In this document: positions 15,661 through 27,077 of the stretch, in pieces
How the letters are laid out: each line of letters begins with the position of its first letter
Numbering within the stretch: the stretch's first letter is position 1
DNA from: Corticium candelabrum
Lineage: Eukaryota > Porifera > Homoscleromorpha > Homosclerophorida > Plakinidae
DNA: 64,000 nucleotides
NCBI RefSeq assembly: GCF_963422355.1
Contig: NC_085090.1
Coordinates: forward strand, 2,794,229-2,858,228
Direction of reading: 5' to 3'
Made by a program: the position numbers and the translations under genes
Notes under the pieces: generated by a model
Seen by the model: only the letters and a program-made list of their open reading frames with translations
Database searches by the model: none
Told to the model about the DNA's origin: nothing

Positions 15661-17962
15661 GTGCTACAACGGAAATTCTTAGTTTCTCCCCAAAGCCTAG
15701 ATATTCAGTCTTGGGAGACTGCGACAGCCAAACGCTCGCAATACTGTGTAGAAGCAGCGAACGACGATGACCTCCGAGTTCGAAGTCCCTAGCCCAAACG
15801 TGCAGTACTCTGCAAACCCTAGTGACTGTACGTACGAATATCACACGAGCGGCGTGAGCAAGAACGCGAGTGGTCAAACAATAGTGACGCCTCAAACGAC
15901 GACATTCAACTTCCGTACCGAGCGCAAGGTCAGCGACTGAGCAGGTTTCGTCCCGCGCTGCTACATAGAAATCACATTGACTGTTCAAACCTGACCGAGC
16001 CTAAACCTGAATGGGTAGCGCCCAAACCTTTTTCGTCATTTCCGCTCGAGTCCTGCACATGACTGAGTCGCAGCATGGAGTCCAACGTCAATCGTCAGGT
16101 TTTGAAGCTTTCTTTCTCTCTGTTTGTCTAGGTTCCTCGTCTCGGATGCATGCTAGTCGGATGGGGTGGAAGCAACGGTACGACTGTGACGGCAGTTGTA
16201 TTGGCTAACCAACTCGGTCTTCAATGACACACGAAAGAATGAGTGAAAGTTTGTTTTGTACCGGTAACTCAACTCAACGGTTATCTCTAGCCGCCGTTTG
16301 TGTCTGTAGCGTTTGAATTACTATGGTTCCGTCACTCAGGCATCTACTGTAAGTCTTTGTACGTCTGCAGACGGTCAAGAGCATTTCATTGCGCTAGGCT
16401 AGCTACTGCCTATGGTTCGGCCTAATGACATTGTCTTCGACGGGTGGGACATCAGTTCTAGGAACTTGGCCGTAGCCATGGAGGATGCACGAGTTCTTGA
16501 CTACAACCTACAGGTAATGATGAAATTTTTTTGAAATGTTTGTGGTAGTTACGTAGGTTGTTGTGAATTGCATCTCAGATTCTTCCTGTTATGGTGTTGT
16601 AATACAGAAAATGAAATTGCGTGAAAAGCACTGAAACTGAGGCGGTGGCAGTTCCAGCTGAGCTAGTAATTAATCAATGAGTGCAGTATACTAATATTTA
16701 TAATTATGGATCAATTTTGTGGATCCTGCAAAAATACTGTGCCTGTCTGAGGTTATGCAGTCTGAATCAGTGATGATGCACTGTGAAGGATATGCCTTCT
16801 TGTTTGACTTGTGATGTATTGAGAAGACAATGTTTGGGGCGAGCCTTGGCATAGAGCTGTTGCACCAGCACTGAACTAACTTATTTGCAAGGAGGTATTC
16901 TGAAGCTTACCCCAACAGTGTTTTCCATTGTAACTATAAAGTAGACTGCCTATGGTTAGGACAGTTGATAGGAATAATGTCACTGCTCTAGTATCATACA
17001 TGCACACTGTTGCACAACTAAGTTGGTCCTACCTGAATGTAAATACACTGAAGTGCTGAACAAAATGCATTATATTTTTACATAAATGACATCATTCATA
17101 TGCACCAAGTGGATGATATCAGACATTGGAATGATTTTAGTTGTGGTTAATTAATTAATCTAATTAAGTAATTAACTAATTAGTTACTGAACCTGTCAGT
17201 TAAAGGAGCATGGGTTACTGTTACAAACTCTGAATTATTTTTAATTCCGAATTATTTTATTGATTACACATTTCTTGTCTATGCAAACTGTTAATTCTTG
17301 TAATTTGTCTTTTATCATGCAGGTGCAGCTCAAACCCCACATGAAGAAACTGAAGCCAAGACCATCTGTTTACATTCCCGATTTCATTGCTGCCAACCAG
17401 AAAGACAGAGCAGACAACGTACTGACCGGTCCCAAGTGGGAGATGCTTCAACAGTTGAGGACCGACATTCAAGACTTCAGAATTAGCCAAAAACTAGACA
17501 AAATGTTGACTTATTTATATTGTTATTAATTAGTATTGCCTTTTTAATTTTTTTATTTTTTTGCTAGGTAATTGTTCTTTGAACAGCCAACACTGAACGT
17601 TTCTGTGATGTGAAACTGGGACTGAACATGGCGGCCAACGAACTGATGGCTTCCATCAAGCGTGGAGAAAAGGAAGTGTCGCCGTCCACAATGTTTGTCG
17701 TTGCCAGCATCTTGGAGGGATGTTGTTACATTAATGGATCACTGCAGAACACGCTAGTGCCAGGAGTCATAGAACCATAGAGATGGCAGAGAAACATGGA
17801 GTGTATGTCGGTGGCGATGACTTTAAGTCGGGTCAAAGAAAGATGAAATCAGTTCTCGTCGATTTCCTAGTCAGTGCTGGCATCAAGGTAATTGTTGCAT
17901 GCTCTGTAATTGATCAGCTGTATGTAATGCACTAACACTAACACAGGAAGAATTTCACGGTT

Positions 17963-18132
17963 AAGCCTGGTTCATAATATCGCTGATGCTGACATTGTCG
18001 CTGAGGCTAACCCTGAAATAGAATGAATGCTATTCCAGCTTCAGTGTCAGCGTGCATCAAAGGATTTCGCGTCCGTGTCTTTAAAGTTTTGATGCTTAGC
18101 TGAGCATCAATGTCATAATTGTGAACCAGGCT
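17963..18132. repeat. MITE-like inverted repeat, family copy b (intron 5 of copy 1)
   Basis: Ends AAGCCTGGTTCATAAT and ATTGTGAACCAGGCTT are inverted. The interior includes GCTTAGCTGAGCATC, as in the copies at 2945-3104 and 26730-26910. It sits at the same place in copies 1 and 2, so insertion preceded their duplication. I did not find it in the corresponding intron of copy 3. Confidence 0.7.
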
Positions 18133-19429
18133 TTGCTGTTTTAGGTAGTTGCTTGTTTATCAGAAATTGTTACATTTCTTATTTGGATAAGAGACTAAAT
18201 TATAGGAGACCTAAAAATTATAATTAAAGTAGAGGAATTAAGTTGCATATAGATGTCTGTTTTACACTTTGTTAAATTCCTACCAACTTCATGGATGCTT
18301 TGAAGTGCATTACAGTGTTTGAAATTGAGAGCATACGTAGTTGCAATCTTGGCAACTTCACAAAATTTTTAGTCGTCAAAGAGTTTAAGACAAAATTTCA
18401 TAATATCAACTAATGATAGTCGGTTACTGATTGTTCTGACAAGTAAATGAAATCCCATGACTTCAGAACCTGAGTTGTCACTCTCAGTTGATTTGATTTA
18501 TTTCACTATCCTGCTCTACAACAAATCAAAACAAAAATGTATTTGTTCCGCCATAACTAATTTCATTGGTCGTCACTTGAACCCATTTGGTCATCAAATG
18601 ACAACTTGACAAACACTTTTTCGAACACTGATGTCAGTTTTGGTTGGATGGTGATGGTTGACATGAGAATTATGAGTGACCAAGCACATTAGCATCATGT
18701 AGTAAGTGCAGTACATTTTTACATATCATAGATTTGATTGTTGTAGCTGAAAGCTCAATGTTATTTGATTATGGTTGGGAGTAGTACCTTTTGAAGTGGT
18801 GCTGTATTGAGCAATTGATGCTGGTAAGGATTCCTATGCAGGAAGTTCAAATGTCTGTGTCAATGCAGAAAGCCAGGAAAGCCACAAGAGCAACCTTGGT
18901 GACGAAGCAATGGTATTAGTCATGGTGTTACAGTCATGTGATGACTGCTCATGCTTATTCTGAGGCTTCCATTCTAGGAATCTTTATCTTTGTAGTTGCA
19001 ACATCATGAGTTTACAGAAACAGAAACTGGAGGTCTAAAAAATTAGTTAGTTTCAACTTGGATACTTGGAATGTTTAATGCCTTGGTAAGAAAGCTGGAT
19101 TTTACCCATGCAGTTGCTTATGTTGAATATTGACTCGTGTTGAGTCTATATGCTCACATCGGATGATCATTGCCAGCATTACAGTGTTGCCACTGTCACT
19201 AAGGTCTGGTGCTATGGTTTGGACGGAACAGATTGTAAAGTGAAAGAGATTCTTCTTGCTTATACCTACACATTTTTCTTGTAGGGACAGCTGTATGTAC
19301 AAATATGGCATGATGTACTGCCTTGATATGCATTACAATCTTTATGTTCACCAACATTGTGGACGATTCGTCGAGTTTGCAGTCATGCAGCTTTACTTGT
19401 TTTGAAAACAGGATGAAATGACTTATACC

Positions 19430-20252
19430 CCATTTACACTTGGTAGAACTTCACTTCATATTGTGAACACCAGCCTAACCAAAGCTGGTCTATATCAAGT
19501 TGCCATGCCAGCACGGTTTGGTCAGGGTTAGGGTTAGTGTAACCGGTTAGGGTTCAGTTGTGTAGTGTGAATGCAAACCAAACTGTGCTGGAGTTGGTGC
19601 ATGCTCATGTAACAGGATATAACAAAAACTAGTTAGCACTCAACCAGAAGATGACTCTAACTCATATGACTTAGAACACTTCACGTGACTTACACAACTT
19701 GTATGACTCAATACACATCACATGACTCGAAAGCTAATGCCCATCTATGCACGTACACATGCCCACTTGCTTTGACACCACAATCTCAGCTCGCTTTCTC
19801 CAACTCGCAGTGTGAACAAGGACTACCACGGTTACAGTCAAACTACACTATTCTGAATCTTCGCTAATCCGAATTACCTTTGGTGCTCTGACTTGTGTAC
19901 CCAGATCCTGTTGGGTCGCGGTTATATCTAGTTTTTAGCAAATGTGGATATCTGACTTTTAAATTCTGGCTTACATTATTTAGAAGTACATGTAGTCGTT
20001 GTAGTGGTGTTCTTTGCCACAAACATGACATACGTGTAGAGATCCTAAAATGCACCAGTGGTCTAGATGTCCGAGGCAAGGTCTGGACCTGCAAGGGTAC
20101 GCGTTTTGGCTTTTGTGATAATTTGAACAACTTCACTAATGTGAACAGTGCTTGGCACGGGGCTGTTTAGATTAGTGACATTCTGCTGTACCTAGTACTG
20201 TTTGGTTTGGTTCAGTTCGGTTACATTATCGTGCTAGTGTGAACGGGACATT
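19430..20252. repeat. Possible larger non-autonomous element in intron 5 of copy 1
   Basis: CCCCATTTACACTTGGTAG at the left is loosely mirrored by GTGCTAGTGTGAACGGGAC at the right. The interior repeats variants of AACCAAACTGTGCTGG / GTTTGGTTTGGTTCAG. The same block is present in copy 2 (about 31090-31925). The terminal match is short, so this is tentative. Confidence 0.3.
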
Positions 20253-21606
20253 AGTTAGTATTCTGTGCCACATAGTATACAAGCAGTTAGGTACACATCA
20301 CTTGGCATGTTGGAGTCATTGCAAAGTAAAGTAATCCAGTTAGGTTACAATGATTATTTCAGAAAGAATTGTTGTGGGATACCCTAATACTGGTGCATAA
20401 CCCTGTTTGTACAAAGCCAAATGACTTTTACGAATAATACGGTTTACTAAATATTTCTGTTTGATTATCATTAGCCCGTGTCCATTGTGAGCTTCAATCA
20501 TCTCGGTAACAACGACGGCAAGAACCTGTCCGCACCGAAACAGTTGCAATCCAAGGAAATTTCTAAGAGTAATGTTGACGATGACATGGTCGGATCGAAC
20601 AGGCTTCTGTATGAAGACGGCAAGAAACCTGATCACTCTGTGGTCATCAAGTATGTGCCCTATGTGGCTGATAGTAAACGAGCCATGGATGAGTATACTT
20701 CCGAAATATTTATAGGAGGATTAAATACGATAGTTTTACATAATACTTGTGAAGTAAGACAAACAGTCGGGTTTCGTATCGGTGTGCAGTGTAGGATTGT
20801 GTTTATCTCTGTAGGATTCTCTGTTAGCCGCGCCTATCATTCTAGATCTTGTTATTCTTGCCCAGATGTGTCAGCAAATTACAATGAAAGCTGGTGAGTC
20901 CTCAGTGATACCATTGGCACTTTTGTTGTTGTGGCATAAGCATGCCTTGCTGTAGTGGATACTTTACAACCCTTCTAGCATTCTATTTCTAAATTACTGT
21001 AAGTGACCTCATAGAAGCCCTGGGCGTCAAATGAAAAAGATTTAATAATTTTTGAAACGACACAAACCCTGTGTTTTACATATAAATGCCGTGGGCGTTT
21101 TTTCAGTCAGAGGCTGTAATAAAGTTTTTAGTGCTTAAGACATCAATTCTTCGATAGTCTGTTGCAACTATACACTGCAGCAGTGCTGGTAAAGTTGATA
21201 GACACGAGATGAAAGAGTGAATCATACTGAATCATAATGGCATTCGTGATACTGGTGAATCTTGGGCTGCTCAACACATTATGAGCACATTGTCACAACG
21301 AACTGTCTGGTGTACACCAACAAACTGATGCAGGATCGGAGAGTACTAGACCATTCGTCGGCTTTTTGTCTGACATTCTTCAGGCTAGTCATCCTCTCCA
21401 AGGTAACTGAACTACATACAGTGTACACTCTGTCGGACATATGTGGATTGCATTAATCATAGTCTCATTCAGCCAACATCTACATCTCCCCTCTTTGTGC
21501 TTGGCTATAGGTCAAGATACAGGGGACGCTATGTGGGCATGGGTCTTTCTTTGTATATGCATTTTCACAGATTTGGAAATAAACTTTTAGTTGTGTTTAT
21601 AGCCTT

Positions 21607-23340
21607 GACTGTCTCTGGTTATAAGCGTCCAACCGCCTCCGGCGCATTGCTGCTCGCTGCGTGGCTATACCTACACCGGTGCATATGTAACTACAAGCAC
21701 ATGATTGCTGTCTCGATAACTCATTCTTATTTCCTGCGCTGCTACGCTGCCCGGCGTTGGTGCCTATAGTAGGCTGCAGTTTATGTATTATTTCCCTAGC
21801 TCCGAACGTACCTGAGGCAGCTTGAGACTGAGAGGCGAGTTTCTCTTGATCTTCTTACAGAGCAGCCCGAGCAGCCTCTTTGGCCGTCTCTGCCATCAGG
21901 ACCTTAAGTTCAGCCAAGGACATGGTCACCGACGGGCTATCCTGGTCTTCCATCACAATTTTTTTTGAGCACTGACAACAAATTCTTCTGAAGCGTTGAC
22001 GCTTGCAATTGCTACAATGACCGCAACACGCCTGCAGTGCCAAGTATTTAGTACTTTGGACGGATAACTCCGCCCTTAGCTACAACGCACGCTACGGCAC
22101 CGCTAGCGCGCACGACTCGGGGCTGGAATCAACTCTGTCTAACGTTGTTAAAATAACATTAAATATCTAAGTGATATTGTCAGATCTACCGGAATTCATT
22201 AAAATACCGCATCTATTCAAATGGAGCATTTAAAATTTGTAGTGTTGGTCGATACATTTAAACAAGTGCGGCATTAATTCCAGGGAAACTTTTATTCGAG
22301 GGGCGGTGTCTCGAGATGAAATACGAAAGGCTAGTTTATTTGGAATTACCAATTTAGAAGCATGCAATATTAACCTTTCGTAAATACTACTAGTTGAACA
22401 AGACACGACAATAATTTTTATTTATTTTTCGTATAAAGGCAAATTTTATAATTTTGATAAATGAATATAGCTGCATTCAATTAGCAACTGGAGATCAATT
22501 ACCAAAATCAACTTTCCAGAAAATTATTATTTTTTGTTCTATTTCTATTTTCTATTTCTTAATTTAAAGTTTGTATTTTGTAGTTAATTAAACAACCAGA
22601 AAGTGCACAGTTTAATGTACTATCTAGAGTACACACCAATTACCAAATGTTCTTCGCATATGTTTTGACTCTACTATACTGACAACTTAATTCGATTAAA
22701 TGTAACAAAGCCTCGCCCCAGACGCTGTCGATTGCAGCCCCGGATGCGCCGCCATCACCATTACGCGTTTTGATAGTGGCGCATCCGGGGCAGCAATCCA
22801 CACTGCGTCTGAGGCGCGGCTAATCTGACTTCCCCACCTACTCTCTGTTCGCGTTCACTGTATATTTGCAAAAATCGCTATATCTCCTGTGTCGTTCGTC
22901 GGTAAGCGACGATCTTGGCATCATTCGAAAGCGCAAGAGCCCGAATTTCTTCTAGACGCTAAACATAGCATGTAAATAAGACACACCCAGGAAGATAAGA
23001 TTTTTGCATATCAAAGACCATTGCAACGTTATGGTTAGAATACGATTACAGATTGATGTCATAATTACTTAGTAGGTCACAGCCAATTAGTTAATTAATT
23101 ACGTGTTTCTACACCAACACAGGTGCTACCTACGGACTAGTACTTCTAAATTCACAGTGAACACGAACAGACAGTAAGTGTCACGTGCATGCTTGCTTGC
23201 TACATGTACACACACAGTACAATTGCAGCATCGAGACCTTTCAAATCACAACATGTGACCACAACGTGGACCTATTCGAATCAATGCTCTTTGATTGGTT
23301 GCACGTGCCTACCACACGTATTATGATGACATCAGATGAT
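21607..23340. other. Spacer between synthase copies 1 and 2
   Basis: Copy 1 / copy 2 homology stops at about 21606 (TTTATAGCC) and restarts near 23345. Between them I see no gene. A minus-strand frame at 21855-22043 (MEDQDSPSVTMSLAELKVL...) is too short to assign. A foldback sequence lies at 22710-22820. Confidence 0.5.
22710..22820. repeat. Foldback (hairpin) element, ~110 bp
   Basis: GCCTCGCCCCAGACGCTGTC...GCCCCGGATGCGCC is mirrored by GGCGCATCCGGGGCAGC...GCGTCTGAGGCGCGGC with about 42-bp arms and a loop of about 27 bases. It is GC-rich against an AT-rich background, unlike its neighbours, which suggests an inserted foldback MITE. Confidence 0.75.
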
Positions 23341-23477
23341 CTAACCGAAATTTAGTTTTTCCCAAAGCATATATTCACTCTTGGGAGACTCCGACGGCCA
23401 AACGCTCGCAATACTGTGTAGAAGCTGCAAACGACGATGACCTCCGAATTCGAAGTCCATAGCCCAAATGTGCAGTA

Positions 23478-24601
23478 GGGTACGGGAGCCTAATTGGGAA
23501 CGCCTACTTTCATTGCCGACTTCTCCAGCAAGTTTCACTTGAAAGCCGTACAGCTGTGCACTAAGTAGCGCATGAACTTGAAGCTTAGTTTTTAGGCTAA
23601 ACAAGAACTGAAAACTGCAGACTCGAAAATTTCCATTGTCTAGGTAGAGCTTCTAGAAGTACGAGCGTTGAGATATTGATATCTGCGCAAAGTGCCCTAA
23701 TTGGGAACGGCAGAGTTCTTGACGATTGTGCAGCGGTGGAGTAAGCCAGCGCTACAACATTGCAGAGCATCAATTCTGTATTGTACTGATTGATCGTTAG
23801 CTCTCTATGTCTTTGTACTTTGAGCGTAGGCTCCAATTTCCTCTAGGGGCTGGATTGGCATGTGATAGAGAGAGAAAGGGAGAATCAAGACTCTGAAGGG
23901 CCTAACATGATGGTATTTGTATTGATATTCAAGTACAAGTTGCGAAACGTCGCAAACGGACTAGTTGGAAGGAACTGTGGCTATGAATTGTTGAAGGTAT
24001 TCCCACATGCTCCTGGAATTCACCTAGACACTGGCGTGAACAAAAACTAACAGCTTTACTATCATCCAACATTGCAGTAGCAAAACTCGCTACACTACTA
24101 TTATCATGTGGAACCGCTGCTACAACATGCTGTCTTGTAATCTACTTGTTAAATTCAATGACTACATTCTGGACACATCCATAACTGTTCAGTCATTTCT
24201 CTTCCTTTCACACAGCAGACCTACTTTAGGCACGCGCTAGATAAGATCGTAGTAGGGAAGACCAAAAGTTTCCAATGCCTGGAAAAATTCTGATGACACA
24301 GAAGATATTAGACTACTGGATCACAGTCTTATAATTCTCTTGGAAGGCTTACTCAACCAGAAACGAACTGTTCCCAATTAGGACACGCCTCGTAGATATC
24401 AGTAATGTGAACCTCCCACTGGTTAGCAGCTCTTGTGTCAACACGGTAGATCGCTAGCGTGCCAGCTGCTTAGAGGGTGTAGAGTGAAGATCAAGCTTCA
24501 ACGCTATGGTTCGTTAGGTGCAGTGAGATTGGTTTTTCAGTAAAGAACTTGAGACACAGGCGGAAGTACGTGTAGGCGTTCCCAATTAGGCGCCCTTACC
24601 C
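23478..24601. mobile_element. 1.1-kb non-autonomous DNA transposon in exon 1 of copy 2
   Basis: The 30-bp ends are inverted and match at 28 positions; both share GCCTAATTGGGAACGCCTAC and begin GGGTA. The host dinucleotide TA is present on both sides (23476-23477 and 24602-24603), and copy 1 has a single TA at the empty site (GTGCAGTACTCTGC near 15797). Subterminal copies of CCTAATTGGGAACG-like motifs lie near 23697 and (inverted) 24371. No transposase is encoded. TA duplication fits Tc1/mariner-like or another TA-targeting superfamily; the GGG end does not settle which. Confidence 0.88.
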
Positions 24602-26729
24602 TACTCTGCAAACCTTCTAGACTCTACGTACGAATATCACACGAGCGGCATGAGCAAGAACGCAAGGGGTCAAACAATAGTGACGCCTCAAACGACGACA
24701 TTCAACTCCCGTACCGATCGCAAGGTCAGCGACTGAGCAGGTTTCGTCTCGCGCTAAATCACATTGACTGTTCAAACCTGGAACGACCGAGCCTAAACCT
24801 GAATGGGCAGTGCCCAAACCTGTTCGTCAGTTCCGCTCGAGCTCTGCACATGACTGAATCGCAGCATGGAGTCCAACGTCATCTTCAGGTTTTGAAGCTC
24901 TCTTTCTCTCTGTTTGTCTAGGTTCCTCGTCTCGGATGCATGCTAGTCGGATGGGGTGGAAACAACAGTACGACTGCGATGGAAGCTGTATTGGCTAACC
25001 AACTCGGTCTTCAATGGCACACGAAAGAATGAGTGAAAGTTTGTGTTTTGTACGGGTAACTCAACTCAACGGTTATCTCTAGCCGCCGTTTGTGTCTGTA
25101 GCGTTCGAATTATTATGGTTCCGTCACTCAGGCCTCTACTGTAAGCCTTGGTACGTCGGCAGACGGTCAAGAGCATTTCATTGCGCTAGGCGAGCTGCTG
25201 CCTATGGTTCGGCCTAATGACATTGTCTTCGACGGGTGAGACATCGGTTCTAGGAACTTGGCCGTAGCTATGGAGGATGCACGAGTTCTTGACTACAACC
25301 TACAGCTAATGATGAAACATTATTTGAGATGTTTGTGCTAGTTACGTAGGTTGTTGTCAATTGTACCTCAGACAATTACTCTTCCTGTTATGGTGTTGTA
25401 ATACATAAAATGAAAGTGCATGAAGAGCACTGAAACTGAGGTGGCGGCAGTTCCAGCTAGTAATTAATTAATCAGTGCATTACATTAATATTTATAATCA
25501 TGGATCAATTTTGTGTATCATGCAAAAATACAGTGTCTGTCTGAGATCATGCAGTCTGAATCAGTGATGATGCACTGTGAAGGATATGCCTTCTTCGTTG
25601 ACTTGTGATGTATTGAGAAGAGAATGTTTGGGACGTGCCTTGGCGTAGAGCTGTTGCACCAGCACTGAACTAACTTAGTGGCAAGGAGGTATACTGAAGC
25701 TGTGTTTTCCATTGTAACTATAAAGTAGACTGTCTATAGTTAGGACAGTTGATAGGAATAATGTCACTGCTATTGTATCATCCATGCACACTCTTGCACA
25801 ACTAATTTGATCCCACCTGAATATAAATACACTGAAGTGCTGAACAAGATGCATTATATTTTTACATAAATGACATCATTCATTCATATGCACCAAGTGG
25901 TTGATATCAGATTTTGGAATGATTTTGAGTTGTGGTTAATTAATTAATCTAATTAACTAATTAGTTACTAAACCTTTCAGGTAAGGAGCATGGGTTACTG
26001 TTACAAACTCTGAATTATTTTAATTCCGAATTATTTTATGAAATACACATTTCTTGTCTATGCAGACTGTTAATTCTTGTAATTTGTCTTTTATCATACA
26101 GGTGCAGCTTAAACCCCACATGAAAGAACTGAAGCCAAGACCGTCTGTTTACATGCCCGATTTCATTGCTGCCAACCAGAAAGACAGAGCTGACAATGTA
26201 CTGACCGGTACCAAGTGGGAGATGCTTCAGCAGTTGAGGGCCGACATTCAAGACTTCAAAATTAGCAAAAACTAGACAAGGTATTGACTTATTTATATTG
26301 TAATTAATTAATATTGCCTTTTCTAGTTTTCCTTTTTATTAGGTAATTGTTCTGTGGACTGCCAACACGGAACGTTTCTGCGACGTGAATCTGGGACTGA
26401 ACATGACTGCCGATGAACTGATGGGCTCCATCGAACGTGGAGAAGAGGAAGTGTTGCCGTCCACCATGTTTGCAGTTGCCAGCATCTTAGAGGGATGTTG
26501 TTACATCAATGGATCACCGCAAAACACGCTAGTGCCAGGAGTCGTAGAGATGGCAGAGAAACATGGAGTGTATGTTGGTGGTGATGACTTTTAGTCGGGT
26601 CAAACAAAGATGAAATCGGTTCTTGTCGATTTTCTAGTCAGTGCTGGCATCAAGGTAATTGCTGCATGTTCTGTAATTAATCCGATGTATGTAATGCACT
26701 AACACTAACACAGGAAGAGTTTCACAGTT

Positions 26730-26910
26730 AAGCCTGGTTTATAATATCGCTGATGCTGACATTGTTGCGGAGGCTAACCCTGAAATATAGATGAAGGCTA
26801 TTCCAGCTTCAGCGTCAGCATGCATCAAAGGATGCTGCTTCCGTTCAGGCGCTGTCTTTAAAGTTTTGACTCTCAGCTGAGCATCAATGTCATAATTGTG
26901 AACCAGGCTT
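26730..26910. repeat. MITE-like inverted repeat, family copy c (intron 5 of copy 2)
   Basis: It is orthologous in position and sequence to 17963-18132 (ends AAGCCTGGTTTATAAT and ATTGTGAACCAGGCTT), inherited with the duplicated unit. Confidence 0.7.
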
Positions 26911-27077
26911 TGCTGTTTTAGGTAGTTGCTTGTTTATCAGTAATTTGTTGCATTTGTTATTTGGATAAGAAACTAAATTACAGGAGATCTAAAATTATTA
27001 TTCAACTAGAGGAATTGAGTTGCATTTAGATGTCTGTTTTACACTTTATTAAAATTTCTGCCAACTTAATGGATCCT

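Larger units (their letters stand above)
15767..20893 (+). pseudogene. myo-inositol-1-phosphate synthase pseudogene, copy 1 (lacks last exon)
   Basis: Seven exons align one to one with the intact copy at 36221-43648: 15767-15928, 16132-16248, 16310-16513, 17323-17502, 17568-17887, 20475-20753 and 20815-20893. Exon 1 is open (MTSEFEVPSPNVQYSAN...). Exon 2 keeps the NAD-binding phrase VGWGGSNG but has TGA at 16225-16227 and 16240-16242. Exon 3 has TAG at 16400-16402. Exon 4 has lost its donor (GT to AT at 17503). Exon 5 has TGA at 17580-17582 and an 8-bp insertion near 17775. Exons 6 and 7 are open. No exon 8 occurs before the duplication breakpoint near 21606. The 5' flank (about 15670-15766) matches that of copy 2. 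It cannot encode an active enzyme. Confidence 0.92.

Noticed and set aside
19525-19552. Telomere-like GGGTTAGGGTTAG in intron 5 of copy 1 (and CCCTAA-rich phrase near 59588)
   Set aside because: Only two or so units, degenerate in copy 2; no sign of an interstitial telomere array or chromosome end.
21855-22043. Minus-strand Cys-rich 62-codon frame, possible gag-like start
   Set aside because: Too short, no zinc knuckle spacing, no neighbouring pol or LTR.
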